A stretch of 64,000 nucleotides of DNA from Yarrowia lipolytica (lineage: Eukaryota > Ascomycota > Dipodascomycetes > Dipodascales), in contig NC_090770.1 in the NCBI RefSeq assembly GCF_001761485.1, forward strand, positions 1,922,001 through 1,986,000, given 5' to 3'. A program made the position numbers and the translations under genes. Below, in pieces: positions 12,801-26,243 of this stretch. The first letter of the stretch is position 1. Each line of letters opens with the position of its first letter. The notes beneath the pieces were generated by a model that was not told where the DNA came from, made no database searches, and worked only from the letters and a program-made list of their open reading frames with translations.

Positions 12801-15031
12801 GTCCACATGACTAAAACTCCCCCAATTATATCACATGACCAACTCCTCCGCCTTTACAGACCCTTGTAGAAGCCCTCGAAACCTCTCCTCCGTGTGTCCC
12901 CCTAACCCAAGTGAGACATGTTCCAGACGAGTGAGACAAAGGATAGCGGGCTCAATGGACCATCACGGGCTCATAATATGCGATTTTTATTATAATACGT
13001 GATGATTATCATCATTTGTGGTTCAATACCTTCAAAGCTGCATTGTTCTCTATCCGTATAGCGCATTGTGTACGAGCGAGTACAGCTACAGTTCGTCAAC
13101 TCAAGAGATGTTCCAGGGCGTCGCTCCAAGTCAGACATGCACCAAACTGCTTCCATGCGGCCTGTGCAGGGCAAAAACAACAAACAACAGACAAATTAAA
13201 CAGGTGGTTCCACTCTTACCAGGCCCTGCTCATTCCTGTGCAGGTTACGTTACAGTACAATACGAATCTGTGCAGAAGAGCACATAGAAGCCTCTTGAGA
13301 AGCACAAGAGAGCACATAGACTCGCATTCCATGAATACATTCTTTCCATGCATATAATTGGCTAAAAAAAGCAAACAGGATCTTCTCTGTAGACATGTGT
13401 GACTACAGTAACCTACGTTGTTTGCACATGGCCGCATGTGTTGTAGGTTGGGTTGAAGAAGACCTCCAGAAGAAGAAGGAGAGAAGGAGTGATGACCCGG
13501 AGTTCACCAAACGTCTCCGACTTGGATCAATGAGCAACCAAGGAACTTTGATAGTGTTCTGGTAAATTTTGAGGCCTCAAAGACTCCTCAAAGACACCCT
13601 CTCCTGGACACCCTAAACATGCACAACTGCACAATGTACTTGGTTGGTACCAACTCATTGTTGTCTCAAATATATAGTGCAATAATTGCCGTAGCGCACG
13701 CTTTTATTCACCCCTTTTCTGGCTGCTTCATGTACCATGCAAAGAACACAGCATACATATATTTGCACAGAGAGGAGCCCAACAACTGACTCAGAGTTGA
13801 GAAAAGGAAAAAGCAACGACCAGAGAGAAAGAGAGTACGAGGAGGTCACGTGGTGCGGGATATCTCGTGACGGTCCAACTAGTATCTGGCCAAAGTTTTT
13901 AATTCTTCGGGTAGAAAACAAATTATTTGTGTGCTTTTTCTGGTTACTTTTTGCCCAACCTTTTGGAGTTGTACCAGAGTCCAAAAGTGACGGGATAACT
14001 GGCTGAAAAGATAATTGACAGTCTCAGATATTGAAGTGATTGATTTAAATACACATTTTTTCTATATTTTTGTAGACAATTTCATTATCGCTCTGGTAAA
14101 CAGTGTCAGAAGTCTTGACGAGAGTGTATCAAATCACACCATGATCTGCAGATCGTCATGATACATTGGAATAGAATAAACATGATAATATATGAGAGAG
14201 TTCGAGTTCTGGTGGAACTCGGTTTGTTATTTGTGGTAAACGGTGATTGGGGGGCATTTAGTCCCATATTCTTCCCCCAGTTAAGTAAAGTGTCAAGTAT
14301 TGTGTTGCATTTAGATAACAATTTAAGTAAGTCTAAATGTCAGAAATCATAACAATTCTGCTTTTGCCCATATCTCTGTCAATTTTCTAGTAATTTCTAA
14401 GAGGACAAGTCAGGTTTATTTATAATGGTACTAGTTATAAGTGTAGTAATTTTTTCATTATTATGCCCCCAATTGGTAAAGTTGTGATCTTCATCACCTC
14501 TGGTCTGGAACTCACTATTCTATACGAACAAGAACATATTAGGAGATGGTTGAGATAAAAATTGAGATATTAATATGTTTCAATCGTATTTTTAAATCCT
14601 TTGCAGAACTCCCCATACTTCTGGCTTGTCTCCTTGGCCAATTAGAAGATGTATCATTGAAGACCTATACAGTTACAGTGGAAGAATGTAGTTGGTGACT
14701 TGGAACTGATTTGACAATGGAAAGACGTGCAGCAGTAACGTCATCTGGCAAACAAAATTCATGTTCAGAACTCGCCATGTGTTTGATTGGTCTTGATAGT
14801 CCAGTAGATGCCCCTCTCATAGGAGCTGGACAGTGGTAGAGCATAGACAGGAGTGCAGAATGTATTACACCGCACCGGTAAACAATAACAAAGAAGTCTC
14901 GGCATCTTATACACTGCTTGGTGAATATGATAAAGCGTCTTTCGCCTTTATATCAGTTTTTGACTATTTTGGAAAGGAGTTGATTATGCAGTCCCTTGAT
15001 ATCAGATCTTGAGTTTTTGGCACGTGGATTG

Positions 15032-15083
15032 GGGGAGTCACGTGTATTTGGGGAGTCACGTGTATTTGGGGAGTCACGCGAAG
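15032..15083. repeat. 18-bp GGGGAGTCACGTGTATTT tandem array
   Basis: Two perfect 18-base units lie at 15032-15049 and 15050-15067. A third, degenerate unit (GGGGAGTCACGCG) begins at 15068. This is the third CACGTG-centred array in the gene-poor region. Confidence 0.85.
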
Positions 15084-16334
15084 GATAGCTTGGTAACATG
15101 AGTCTCTCTACCAATATTCGTTTCTTGAAGGGACTCTGAGACCAACCGAGACAGATTGGTACTACCGGGAGCAAGTCGATTGTTTGGGGAAATACGTGGG
15201 CTTGGATCAATGAGGCAATCACGTGAACAGTCTAAATGAATATATTTGTAGTTTTTACGTCTGTAGAAAGTATTTGTTACTAGATAATCAGTTCACTGTG
15301 ATCGCAAGTCCAGATCTGACCCACAAACATCTTACCATTACACTGGTAAATGGAGATATGGGGGGAAGAGAAGAGTGATAACGGATAATTTGAAGTTATT
15401 GGATCTTTTGAAGTTATTAGACAGGATTATTACTGTCTCTCGCTCTATTGTTGCTTGTTAACCGTTCAAATAGATATCTTTGCTTTTGCTATATTGTATA
15501 GTCGCTAAGAGGAAACTTGGAGACACCACAATTACATGGATACATGGCTTTGGTGTGTTCAATGGGGCATTGGGTGATCCTTTTGCGTGTATAAATAGTT
15601 GGTCAACATTTTGCTTGTACTATTCTTTGTGGCGGGTATGAGGCGGACTGTAGCATGTATTGATCAAGACCTCCATTATTACTTGGAGTATATATTGATA
15701 ATAGTTAAGTTTTAGTTGAAACAACAGATGCAGTATTTCTGATCTTATAATATATATCCTTACAGAATAAATTGATTTTTATGTATTTATAACCTATCAA
15801 GACCTTCTATATGTTCTCATTTTATCCTCTATATCTCGTGCAAATCGAATGTCCTACCATTTCCAGGATTCTATGTAGCCCATCACCATTTTTCTCAAAT
15901 TACTTAAGATTTAGTTAGATAAAAAGTTCTGCTGGGGGTTCAAAAACGAGGTTCCAGACATTCCATTGATACAGGAATACGTTCAGAATGAACAGGATGT
16001 TCACTATAATCAGATATGTTTTAAAATTGTTGTATTTTGTTCCCATATCTAGACAGGTAGGCGATTCTGCACAATTCTCAGATTCCCATTTAGTTAAGCT
16101 CTAGTTGACATTATTGTAGCATATACAGTCTGAGTTACCCATGATGTCACAAACAAGATGTTCGAAATGAATGATACTCGACAGAGTCTTTGGCCAACTG
16201 ACCATCTTCTTTCAACTCTGGGTTACCTCTTGTAGACCGAGGGAACCATATTCCTCCATAGATACTTGATGTAGCTACGATACAGCCCAATTGACACCAT
16301 AAGAGCCCATCACACCCATACCAGGAGAGCGGCT

Positions 16335-16715
16335 CTATTGATATCGTTCCATATGGTAATTATTCTCCTTGAGCCACCCTCTTGGAATGGGTTCCAGTTT
16401 ACCCCTCTCCTTTGCCTGCTCCCTGTCCATTGCCTGCTCTCTTGTCCTTCCCTCCCCCGCTATCAACTCCCTGTTAATCTCCCTGAGCTGGCGATAATGC
16501 TGTTTCGTCTTCTCCAGTTTGTGCACTTCCTGCTGAATCTGTTGTTGGAGATTCTCCAGGCGCTTCTGTGTTGCTACAAGAGATTCGTTGAGAGCACAAA
16601 AGGTGGTGAAGAGCTGCACATCGGTTTCGCCGGTGGGAGGAGCGATTTGTCCGTCTCTGAGAACCGAGTGTGATGTGTCACCCGGGAACTGATGGCTGTT
16701 GAATGAAGTGTTCAT
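16335..16715 (-). CDS. Small coiled-coil protein of unknown function
   Basis: I do not recognise this gene. The frame encodes 126 residues from the ATG at 16715 (MNTSFNSHQF). A longer frame begins 23 codons upstream, but that extension is Cys/Leu-rich and would reach toward the end of the neighbouring gene, so I prefer the inner ATG. The N-terminal 35 residues are polar. Residues from about 35 to 85 form a clear heptad-like helix rich in Leu, Gln, Glu and Lys (ALNESLVATQKRLENLQQQI), and a charged Arg/Glu-rich tail follows. The size and single coiled coil resemble small structural subunits (kinetochore, BLOC or Mediator types), but no family motif is visible. It lies 83 bp downstream of the GPI-protein gene on the same strand. 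The open frame could be fortuitous; the coiled-coil composition argues against that. Confidence 0.55.
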   Translation of the reverse strand: MNTSFNSHQFPGDTSHSVLRDGQIAPPTGETDVQLFTTFCALNESLVATQKRLENLQQQIQQEVHKLEKTKQHYRQLREINRELIAGEGRTREQAMDREQAKERGKLEPIPRGWLKENNYHMERYQ

Positions 16716-16798
16716 GGAAGGCTGAAGGAGTAAACAACGGGTCACTAAACTACGGTAGCAAACGACACTGTAAATACATAACATTATAGAAATGTTCC

Positions 16799-17797
16799 CT
16801 AAAGAAGAGCAGCAACAAAAACAATGGCGGCACCGGCCATGGGAACGCCATTGGAAACACCAACATTGCCGGTAGCAGAGGCCGCAGCAGAATCGGTGGC
16901 AGAACCAACTGCGGCGGTGGCAGAGGCCGCAGCAGAATCGGCGGCAGAACCAACTGCGGCAGTGGCAGAGGTGGCAGCAGAAGAGGCGGCAGAGGCGGCA
17001 GAAGAGGCGGCAGAGGCGGCAGAAGAGGCGGCAGAGGCGGCCGTAGAACCAGCCTGGCCAGCCGAAGAGGCAGCACCAGTGGCCGAGGCAGCAGGGGCAC
17101 TACCGGGGCCGCTCACGGCTACACTCTGAGAGTTAGCCTTCTCGTTGACGTCATCATCATCGTCGTCGTCGTCATCGTCACTTCTGGGGGAACCAGTAGT
17201 GCTGCTACCAGTTGCGGTGGCCACCACGGTGGGGTTAAAGGTTCGCGTATCGTCGTCGTCGTCGTCATCATTTCTGGAGGCACCAGTAGTTCTGCTACCG
17301 GCTCCGGTGGCCACCATGGCGGGGTTAAAGGTTCGCGTATCGTCGTCATCGTTATCGTCGTCGTCGTCCCCCCAGTCGCTCCGGGTGCGCCAGGCGGGGT
17401 TATTGGAGTGATACTCGGCCGCGATGGACCCAATGGCCTGATTGACGCTTCGCATCTCCTGTTCGTTCATGGTGGAGAATTCGGGGGACAGCACAATGCT
17501 CTGAAGCGACTGGTATCGGGGGTCGTTGAACATTCGTTCCGAGTCTCCGGCCCACTGGAGAGCCTCGCTGACGTGCTGCATATCTTCAGCGTTGAGCAGT
17601 CCGGCCAGTCCAGCCACGTTGGTGGCGCCCAGAAGCCCTGCCATGTCAGCAGGTATGTTGACTCCGTCCAGAAGACCCGCCAGCTCCGAGGGCATGTTGG
17701 GCAAGTTGGGGATGTTGGGATTCTGTCGAACCACAACGTTGGCAGGAATGCCGGCTGCAATCACGGTGGATACAAGGGTGGCAATTACGAGAGACAT
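16799..17797 (-). CDS. Secreted GPI-anchored-type Ala/Asp-rich cell-wall protein
   Basis: The 332-residue product has a signal peptide at residues 1-15 (MSLVIATLVSTVIAA). Residues 25-65 hold a Pro/Asn/Leu region with AGLL repeats, and 70-140 a globular segment (EALQWAGDSERMFNDPRYQS) with no known domain. Two copies follow, each an Asp run plus TRTFNP and an ATG/SRTTG-type tail, near 144-175 and 177-205. A third Asp run lies at 207-216. Residues 230-310 are Ala/Ser-rich with AASSAASAASS and SATAAVGSA repeats. The extreme C-terminus is hydrophobic (PMAGAAIVFVAALL), as expected for a GPI-attachment signal. I infer a cell-surface mannoprotein; the Asp runs could bind cations, which is speculative. 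The opposite strand has long open frames that are shadows of the repeats. A TATA-like element lies about 160 bp upstream. Confidence 0.8.
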   Translation of the reverse strand: MSLVIATLVSTVIAAGIPANVVVRQNPNIPNLPNMPSELAGLLDGVNIPADMAGLLGATNVAGLAGLLNAEDMQHVSEALQWAGDSERMFNDPRYQSLQSIVLSPEFSTMNEQEMRSVNQAIGSIAAEYHSNNPAWRTRSDWGDDDDDNDDDDTRTFNPAMVATGAGSRTTGASRNDDDDDDDTRTFNPTVVATATGSSTTGSPRSDDDDDDDDDDVNEKANSQSVAVSGPGSAPAASATGAASSAGQAGSTAASAASSAASAASSAASAASSAATSATAAVGSAADSAAASATAAVGSATDSAAASATGNVGVSNGVPMAGAAIVFVAALL

Positions 17798-17826
17798 GGG
17801 AATGAGTCTAGGTCAAGAGTTGCTTT

Positions 17827-17887
17827 GGTGAGTGGTTGGTGAGTGGTTGGTGAGTGGTTGGTGGGTCGGTCAAGAGTCGGTCAAGAG
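17827..17887. repeat. 11-bp tandem repeats in the GPI gene leader
   Basis: Three perfect GGTGAGTGGTT units (17827-17859) are followed by variants and two CGGTCAAGAGT units. They lie between the TATA-like element and the ATG of the minus-strand GPI-protein gene, so they probably fall in its 5' leader. Confidence 0.8.
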
Positions 17888-17954
17888 TGGTGAGTCGATT
17901 TGATCTCTGTTGCTCACTGATTAGACTGTGTCTGTGCCAACTTCAGTACCACAC

Positions 17955-17965
17955 ATATATATATA
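17955..17965 (-). promoter_or_regulatory. TATA-like element of the GPI-protein gene
   Basis: An alternating AT tract (TATATATATAT on the minus strand) lies about 160 bp upstream of the ATG at 17797, a normal yeast position. No other gene starts nearby in that orientation. Confidence 0.5.
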
Positions 17966-18478
17966 CCTGGCCAAGCCCACTAAGACCAACAACTGGCTCC
18001 ATGTAACTGAGGGGAGGGGGAGAAACAGAGTTTGCATCTCGTATCCACGTGTATATATAGACGCATCATGCGGCGTAAATCGAACGTCTAATCCGCGCGG
18101 CTGACGTCTAGAAGGAGGCTATCTGGACACCATCTGGGGCGAAAGAGGAGCGACAGAGAGACGCAAAACCGCAGGAATGGGGTACGAATCGAACCGTGGG
18201 GCCGAGACGACGCCGAATCTCGCGGTCACATGACCCCGCCGCCCGTCCCCGCGCCGTTGGATACTCCGTTCTGGCCGCTTGCTGTGTCTCTGCAGCTGTA
18301 CCCCAGGTCAGTTGTAAATCCCGAACCGGTGAACCTTTTTCCACAAGGGGAGTTTCGGGAGTTTTGGAGCTCACCTTTTGGGGCGGAGTGTTGCGAGGCG
18401 GAGTTGGAAGCAATGGGGCTTGGGGTCGGGGTGTATGTTTTGCACTGCCTCTCATGTGATCTTCAATCATGTGAGTGG

Positions 18479-18613
18479 TGAGGGAGGGAGGACGGAGGGA
18501 GGACGGAGGGATGGAGGACGGATGGAGGACGGAGCATGGAGGAAGGAGGACGGAGGAAGGAGGAAGGAGGACGGAGGAAGGAGGAAGGACCATGGAGCAT
18601 GGAGCATGGAGCA
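18479..18613. repeat. GGA/GGAC purine-rich tandem tract
   Basis: About 125 bases are almost entirely purine on the + strand, built from GGAGGACGGA and GGAGGAAGGA units and ending in GGAGCAT units. Such tracts can form triplex or G-rich structures; whether this one does is not shown. Confidence 0.85.
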
Positions 18614-19268
18614 GTGTGTGCTGTACTACAAATGGGAGTGTACTGTCGTACTACTAAAAGGAGTACAGTAGCTACAATGGATGGAACATACTACAGAACA
18701 TAGATTGAACCATACCATACCAACGTACGTACAGTACACCACTACAATGTAGCTCACTTCTCCGACGCCAAGACTATATCGCCCAGACAAGTGCTGATAA
18801 GCGAGCATGAGGACAAGGAAATGGGTCCTTGTAGTGTATACTGAATATAGCGGACTTTTATTTTTGCCCCTGCTTTTGGTCGATGTGGAATTGGTGGGTT
18901 GAATGGCATTGGTCGCTGCGTTGGCCATCGGATTTCGGCGTTAGGTATAGTATGACCAAGTCTATATATATATATCTAGAGTATATATTACACTACTTGT
19001 AGATACTCTACTGTGCTGTACTTGTAAAAGTTATATATAGTCAGAGTAAAATCTGTTTCATGAAAATATCTGTTCCAAAAAAGTTTCACTCATGAGCTCA
19101 TGAGCTCATCCACTGCTCAACAAATGTCTGCTTCGCCATCGCCAGGAGAATGTAGGTTGCAGGTGGCCAATATGATTATCCGACTCATGCAGGGCTTGTT
19201 TATTGGAGCTTTTATTGGTTACTGTATGTACTGTTTTGTACTTGTATTTGGTGTCTTGTTGCTGCGAG

Positions 19269-19440
19269 TTTTTTGTTTCTTTTGTTCTGTTTTGTTTTGT
19301 TTTGTTCTGTTTTGTTTTGTTCTGTTTTATTCTCTTTTTATTCTCTGATACATTTTTATTCATTTTACTCAGTTTATTCACTTTACTCTGTTTATTCACT
19401 TTACTGTTTATTCATTTTACTCTGTATATTCATTTTATAA
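19269..19440. repeat. TTTTG / TTTAT T-rich low-complexity tract
   Basis: The tract begins with TTTTGTTCTG pentamer-type units and passes into TTTATTCATTTTACTC units. It is strongly T-biased on the + strand. Its open frames are low complexity and are not genes. Confidence 0.85.
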
Positions 19441-19907
19441 TTTGGACCACAGAAGTGGTAGAGTGGTAAAGCAAATATAAAACAACACTATACGCCCCAA
19501 AACACGGGCTCTCTTCTGGTACCAAGCATTCCCCCATACTTTGAACATGTTGCCCTTTCGCCAGTGATCTCAACTTCTGGTAGACGGCTAGACCGGCGGC
19601 TAAATAAAAGATGCTCGAGAGCTAATATTTAGACGAGCCACCAAGATGTATTTCTGGAGACAATGGGGTTGGATCGTGGCACGTAAAAGTACATAACTCG
19701 GTTCTTTTACTCTCCAGCATCAGATTCATCTTTCTACAAACTCGCTGGCACCAATAATGACCATTCTAGATAGACCCCAAATTACCCCTTCCATTTCTCC
19801 AACTAACTTAAACCCCCCTCCTCTAAATAGTGAGCATATTTCTTCATCATAACAAACACAATCCAAGACTTCGCTATCACGCTACAGTACCACCCTACAC
19901 CGCTACA

Positions 19908-20258
19908 ATGGACTGGAAACTGCAGATCCAGCAGCTCGCGAGCCGACTAGTCAAGTGGGTGACCAACACCCAGCCCGTGATTCCCAAAAACGTTACCCAA
20001 AGAACCATAGATACCCAAACCGATACCAACACGCCCACCACTACCAATGCTTCTGAGACCAACATACCAAATGCTCCCGAGGCGGCCGAGGACGAAACCG
20101 AGTCCAGACCCCAGTCGTATGGTTCTGTGTCAACCCAAGACTCGTATCCAGTGATTCCGCTCGTGCGACACTCGACTACAAGAGAACATGTTGTTTCACG
20201 AGTGGTTTTGGTCGGCGCAGAGGAGTTGTTTGATGAGGGGGTTGAGAGAGTTGTGTGA
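19908..20258 (+). CDS. Small hypothetical protein
   Basis: I do not recognise this gene. The ATG at 19908 follows a C/A-rich leader, like other + strand genes here, and gives 116 residues. The N-terminus (MDWKLQIQQLASRLVKWV) could form an amphipathic helix. Residues 20-75 are Thr/Asn/Pro/Glu-rich and probably disordered, with TDTNTPTTTNA. The C-terminal 40 residues (SYPVIPLVRHSTTREHVVSR) end in a more ordered Val-rich segment. No transmembrane helix or domain is visible. A minus-strand frame of similar length covers the same bases, so the coding strand is not certain. I chose the + strand for the leader, the start context and the composition. Confidence 0.45.
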   Translation: MDWKLQIQQLASRLVKWVTNTQPVIPKNVTQRTIDTQTDTNTPTTTNASETNIPNAPEAAEDETESRPQSYGSVSTQDSYPVIPLVRHSTTREHVVSRVVLVGAEELFDEGVERVV

Positions 20259-20836
20259 GGTGTCAAGTGTCAAGTGCGAGGCACATGTGGATGATTATTG
20301 CCACTCTGTCCACTTTCCAGACTCACACTCAGTCCCTGACTGGCTCTTTTGATCTGGCTCCCGACCAAACTGGAACAGTGAAGTATCAACATGTCACTAA
20401 AAGCTGTTCGAATGATAGTTGATGGCCACGAAAAAGCCTCTGATACCTATATATGCCCCAATTTCAGTTAACAAATGAGTTCTAGCAGCCCCTATACATC
20501 TCATCGTCCCCACCAAATACGTCTCATCGTAACGTAGCCCCAAAAACATCACCTAAATCACTTAATATAGATGCCATATACTTGAAAAATATCCTACTTC
20601 ATCCCCAACCCTCCACTAACAACTACCTCATGACAATTAAGCCAATTAATCACTATCATCACTACACCGCCCACAATACCCCGTCCCAGATGTCCTCAAC
20701 AAACTCTTAATAACCTCCTCAGTCACTTCAACTAATCTCCCAACTACCCTGAGTTACCCTACCTATTATTAGACACATGTCTCATGCACGTCTTTTCCAC
20801 CTCCAAAGCTGCCATCACCACTTTTACATCACCACC
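20259..20836. other. Intergenic region upstream of CWC27
   Basis: This 578-bp stretch is A/C-rich with no supported gene. The last 250 bp are very C/A-rich (CCTCCAC, CAACTAC), typical of a yeast promoter and leader region ahead of the + strand CWC27 gene. An in-frame ATG at 20777 lies within it. Confidence 0.6.
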
Positions 20837-21907
20837 ATGGAGCCCCAAACGACCGCCAAGGTGGTGCTGACGACCACTAAAGGCCCCATTGAGGCGGAAT
20901 TATTTGCCAAAGAGGTGCCGCTGGCATGTACACGCTTCCTGCAGCTCTGCAAGTCCGGATACTACGACTCAAAGCCGTTCTACCGAGTGCTGCCGGGAGA
21001 ACTGATCCAATGTGGCCAACAGGAGGCTGGAAACAACACAAACAGCTACCCTAAGCTTAAAGACGAACCACATACCCGAATCAAACTCAAACGAGGCTAC
21101 TTGGCCATGGCTAGCGAATACACCGAGAACAACCGACGGGTCCCCAATTCTGCCACCACGGAGTTCTTTATTGCTCTCAAAGAAATCCCCTTCAGCGGAA
21201 CTGTGATTGGAAAAATCACCGGAGACACTATTTACAACGCCCAAGATATCGCTCGAGGAGAATTGACCGAAGATGGATACCCGATGTACGTTCAAACGGT
21301 GCAGAACGTGGAGATAGTGCTGGGAGGAGGGCTGGTGCAAGAGACACAAAAGGCGGGCGCCGACGCGGGCGCCGACGCGGACTCACGTGAAAACAAGTCT
21401 GGTTCACGTGATAAACCGAAGAAGCCAAAACGAAAGCTTCAGGTGAACCATGACGATGACGACGATGAGGAGCCTGTTTTTACGAAAAAGAGTGTCTCCA
21501 AGCTGGTTGAAGACAAGTTCAAGAAGGACAACACCAACGTCGCAAAGAAGCCCAAGGTGGAGGCGTCCGCGGAACAACCGGAACCTGCTGCCGTTCAAGC
21601 AACCACCACCCATCACGTGCAAGATGCAGAAGACATGACCACAGAAGTTGACACTGTTGTTTCAGAACGGCTGGAAAAGTTCAGAAACATGTCACGTACT
21701 AAGCCAGACACAAAGCCCAAGTCCATGTTAATTTCCCAAGAAGACAGAATCAGACGACGACTAGGACTAGGTCCCGATGAAGATATTCCTTCGGATGCCT
21801 CGGACCCTTCGTCAGATGAAGATGACGATTTTGACATTTTCAAACACAAATTCATTTGTCCAGAGGACGACAAGGCCGAGGACTCGTTGATTACTTTGGG
21901 AGCATGA
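20837..21907 (+). CDS. CWC27: Spliceosomal cyclophilin-type PPIase CWC27
   Basis: The 356-residue product has a cyclophilin-like domain at about residues 5-165. Conserved landmarks are KVVLTTTKGPIEAELF, the FYRVLPGELIQCGQ strand, GYLAMAS, and the EFFIAL / VIGKITGDTIYN motifs that fit CWC27 orthologues. The C-terminal half is charged and probably disordered: DDDDDEE-type and Lys-rich blocks, and a final acidic SDEDDDFDIF segment. In the family, CWC27 is a nuclear component of the activated spliceosome (Cef1/Prp19-associated) and is generally a poor or inactive isomerase. The Arg is kept here, but the usual FxxQGG becomes LIQCGQ. I chose the ATG at 20837 because it sits in an ACCACCATGG context directly before the domain. 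An in-frame ATG at 20777 would add 20 residues unlike the family. Confidence 0.9.
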   Translation: MEPQTTAKVVLTTTKGPIEAELFAKEVPLACTRFLQLCKSGYYDSKPFYRVLPGELIQCGQQEAGNNTNSYPKLKDEPHTRIKLKRGYLAMASEYTENNRRVPNSATTEFFIALKEIPFSGTVIGKITGDTIYNAQDIARGELTEDGYPMYVQTVQNVEIVLGGGLVQETQKAGADAGADADSRENKSGSRDKPKKPKRKLQVNHDDDDDEEPVFTKKSVSKLVEDKFKKDNTNVAKKPKVEASAEQPEPAAVQATTTHHVQDAEDMTTEVDTVVSERLEKFRNMSRTKPDTKPKSMLISQEDRIRRRLGLGPDEDIPSDASDPSSDEDDDFDIFKHKFICPEDDKAEDSLITLGA

Positions 21908-22374
21908 CCGTGAACTTGACCCATTCGTACATATTATATATTTATTTTAAAGAAGGGATGTAGAATGTGAGCGCACAGTCAGTCTGTCATTCGGCTCACA
22001 ACACTTTTTCATCAATCTAATCAACAGCCAAACTACTCGGGCCTGGTCCGTCTCTTTCCTATTATACTATACAAATCTGTTTGTACATACGTACCGTCTT
22101 GTATGCCTCCTTGCATCTCTCTATCTTCTTCCTCATCACCACAAACACTACTCTAACGTAGTTTTACCTTGTGGTGATATCTGAATGAGGGGGAGGGAAA
22201 GGGGGGAGAGTCTAACCACGACTCTAAAAGATGTCACAAGAGTAGAGATAATAGAGACCCTACCCAACTTTATCAGTAGTTCAGTCCACCCACCCATTCA
22301 ATTTGCTGCTGCTCATGAGCGACAGTTTTAGTATGGCGCCCCAGCATCCTCCCTCGTGCTAAGCACTCGTTCGG
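21908..22374. other. Intergenic region between convergent CWC27 and SKY1
   Basis: About 470 bp separate two convergent stop codons, so both transcripts must end here. A TATATATTTATTTTAAAG tract (about 21935) just after CWC27 looks like an AT-rich 3'-end signal. I see no gene. Confidence 0.6.

Positions 22375-26243
<3,869 letters not shown>

Larger units (their letters stand above)
1..16334. other. 16.3 kb gene-poor region (gene desert)
   Basis: I found no convincing protein-coding gene in this stretch. Open frames are short (the longest is about 143 codons, minus strand 3605-4036), overlap on both strands, and lack recognisable domains. Gene spacing in the rest of the window is about one gene per 3 kb. 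The region carries a C16 run, GTACTT-type microsatellites and several tandem arrays, listed separately. Many bases appear to be AT-rich unique sequence. No LTR, LINE, transposase or tRNA was recognised. Candidate explanations are a centromere/ARS neighbourhood, a very long regulatory region, or decayed genes; the sequence alone does not decide. Confidence refers to the absence of a long recognisable gene, not to a function. Confidence 0.7.
17888..19907. other. Intergenic region with low-complexity tracts
   Basis: This 2-kb stretch lies between the GPI-protein gene (-) and the small + strand gene at 19908. It contains a second TATATATAG near 18052, a purine tract at 18479-18613 and a T-rich tract at 19269-19440, listed separately. 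Open frames on both strands across the purine tract are artefacts of its composition. I see no supported gene. Confidence 0.6.

Noticed and set aside
1-16334. LTR retrotransposon or LINE relic as the cause of the gene desert
   Set aside because: I saw no long terminal repeats, reverse-transcriptase or integrase motifs, or poly(A)-tailed fragment; a database search would be needed to exclude very old remnants.
16824-17842. Long + strand frames opposite the GPI-protein gene (101, 88 and 144 codons)
   Set aside because: They are antisense shadows of Ala and Asp codon repeats; the minus strand has a signal peptide, GPI tail and promoter.
18181-18210. tRNA-like box B (GGTTCGATTCG on the minus strand)
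   Set aside because: The T stem does not pair, the last base of box B is wrong, and no box A or acceptor stem is found at the right distance.
18108-18593. 161-codon minus-strand frame rich in Pro/Ser
   Set aside because: Most of it reads the purine tract on the opposite strand (PPSSVLLPP repeats); no domain, start context or support.
12560-19190. Short similarity ATCCGACT(A/C)ATGCAGGGC between 12628 and 19180
   Set aside because: Only about 18 bases match with one mismatch and the flanks diverge; chance is plausible and no element boundary is visible.
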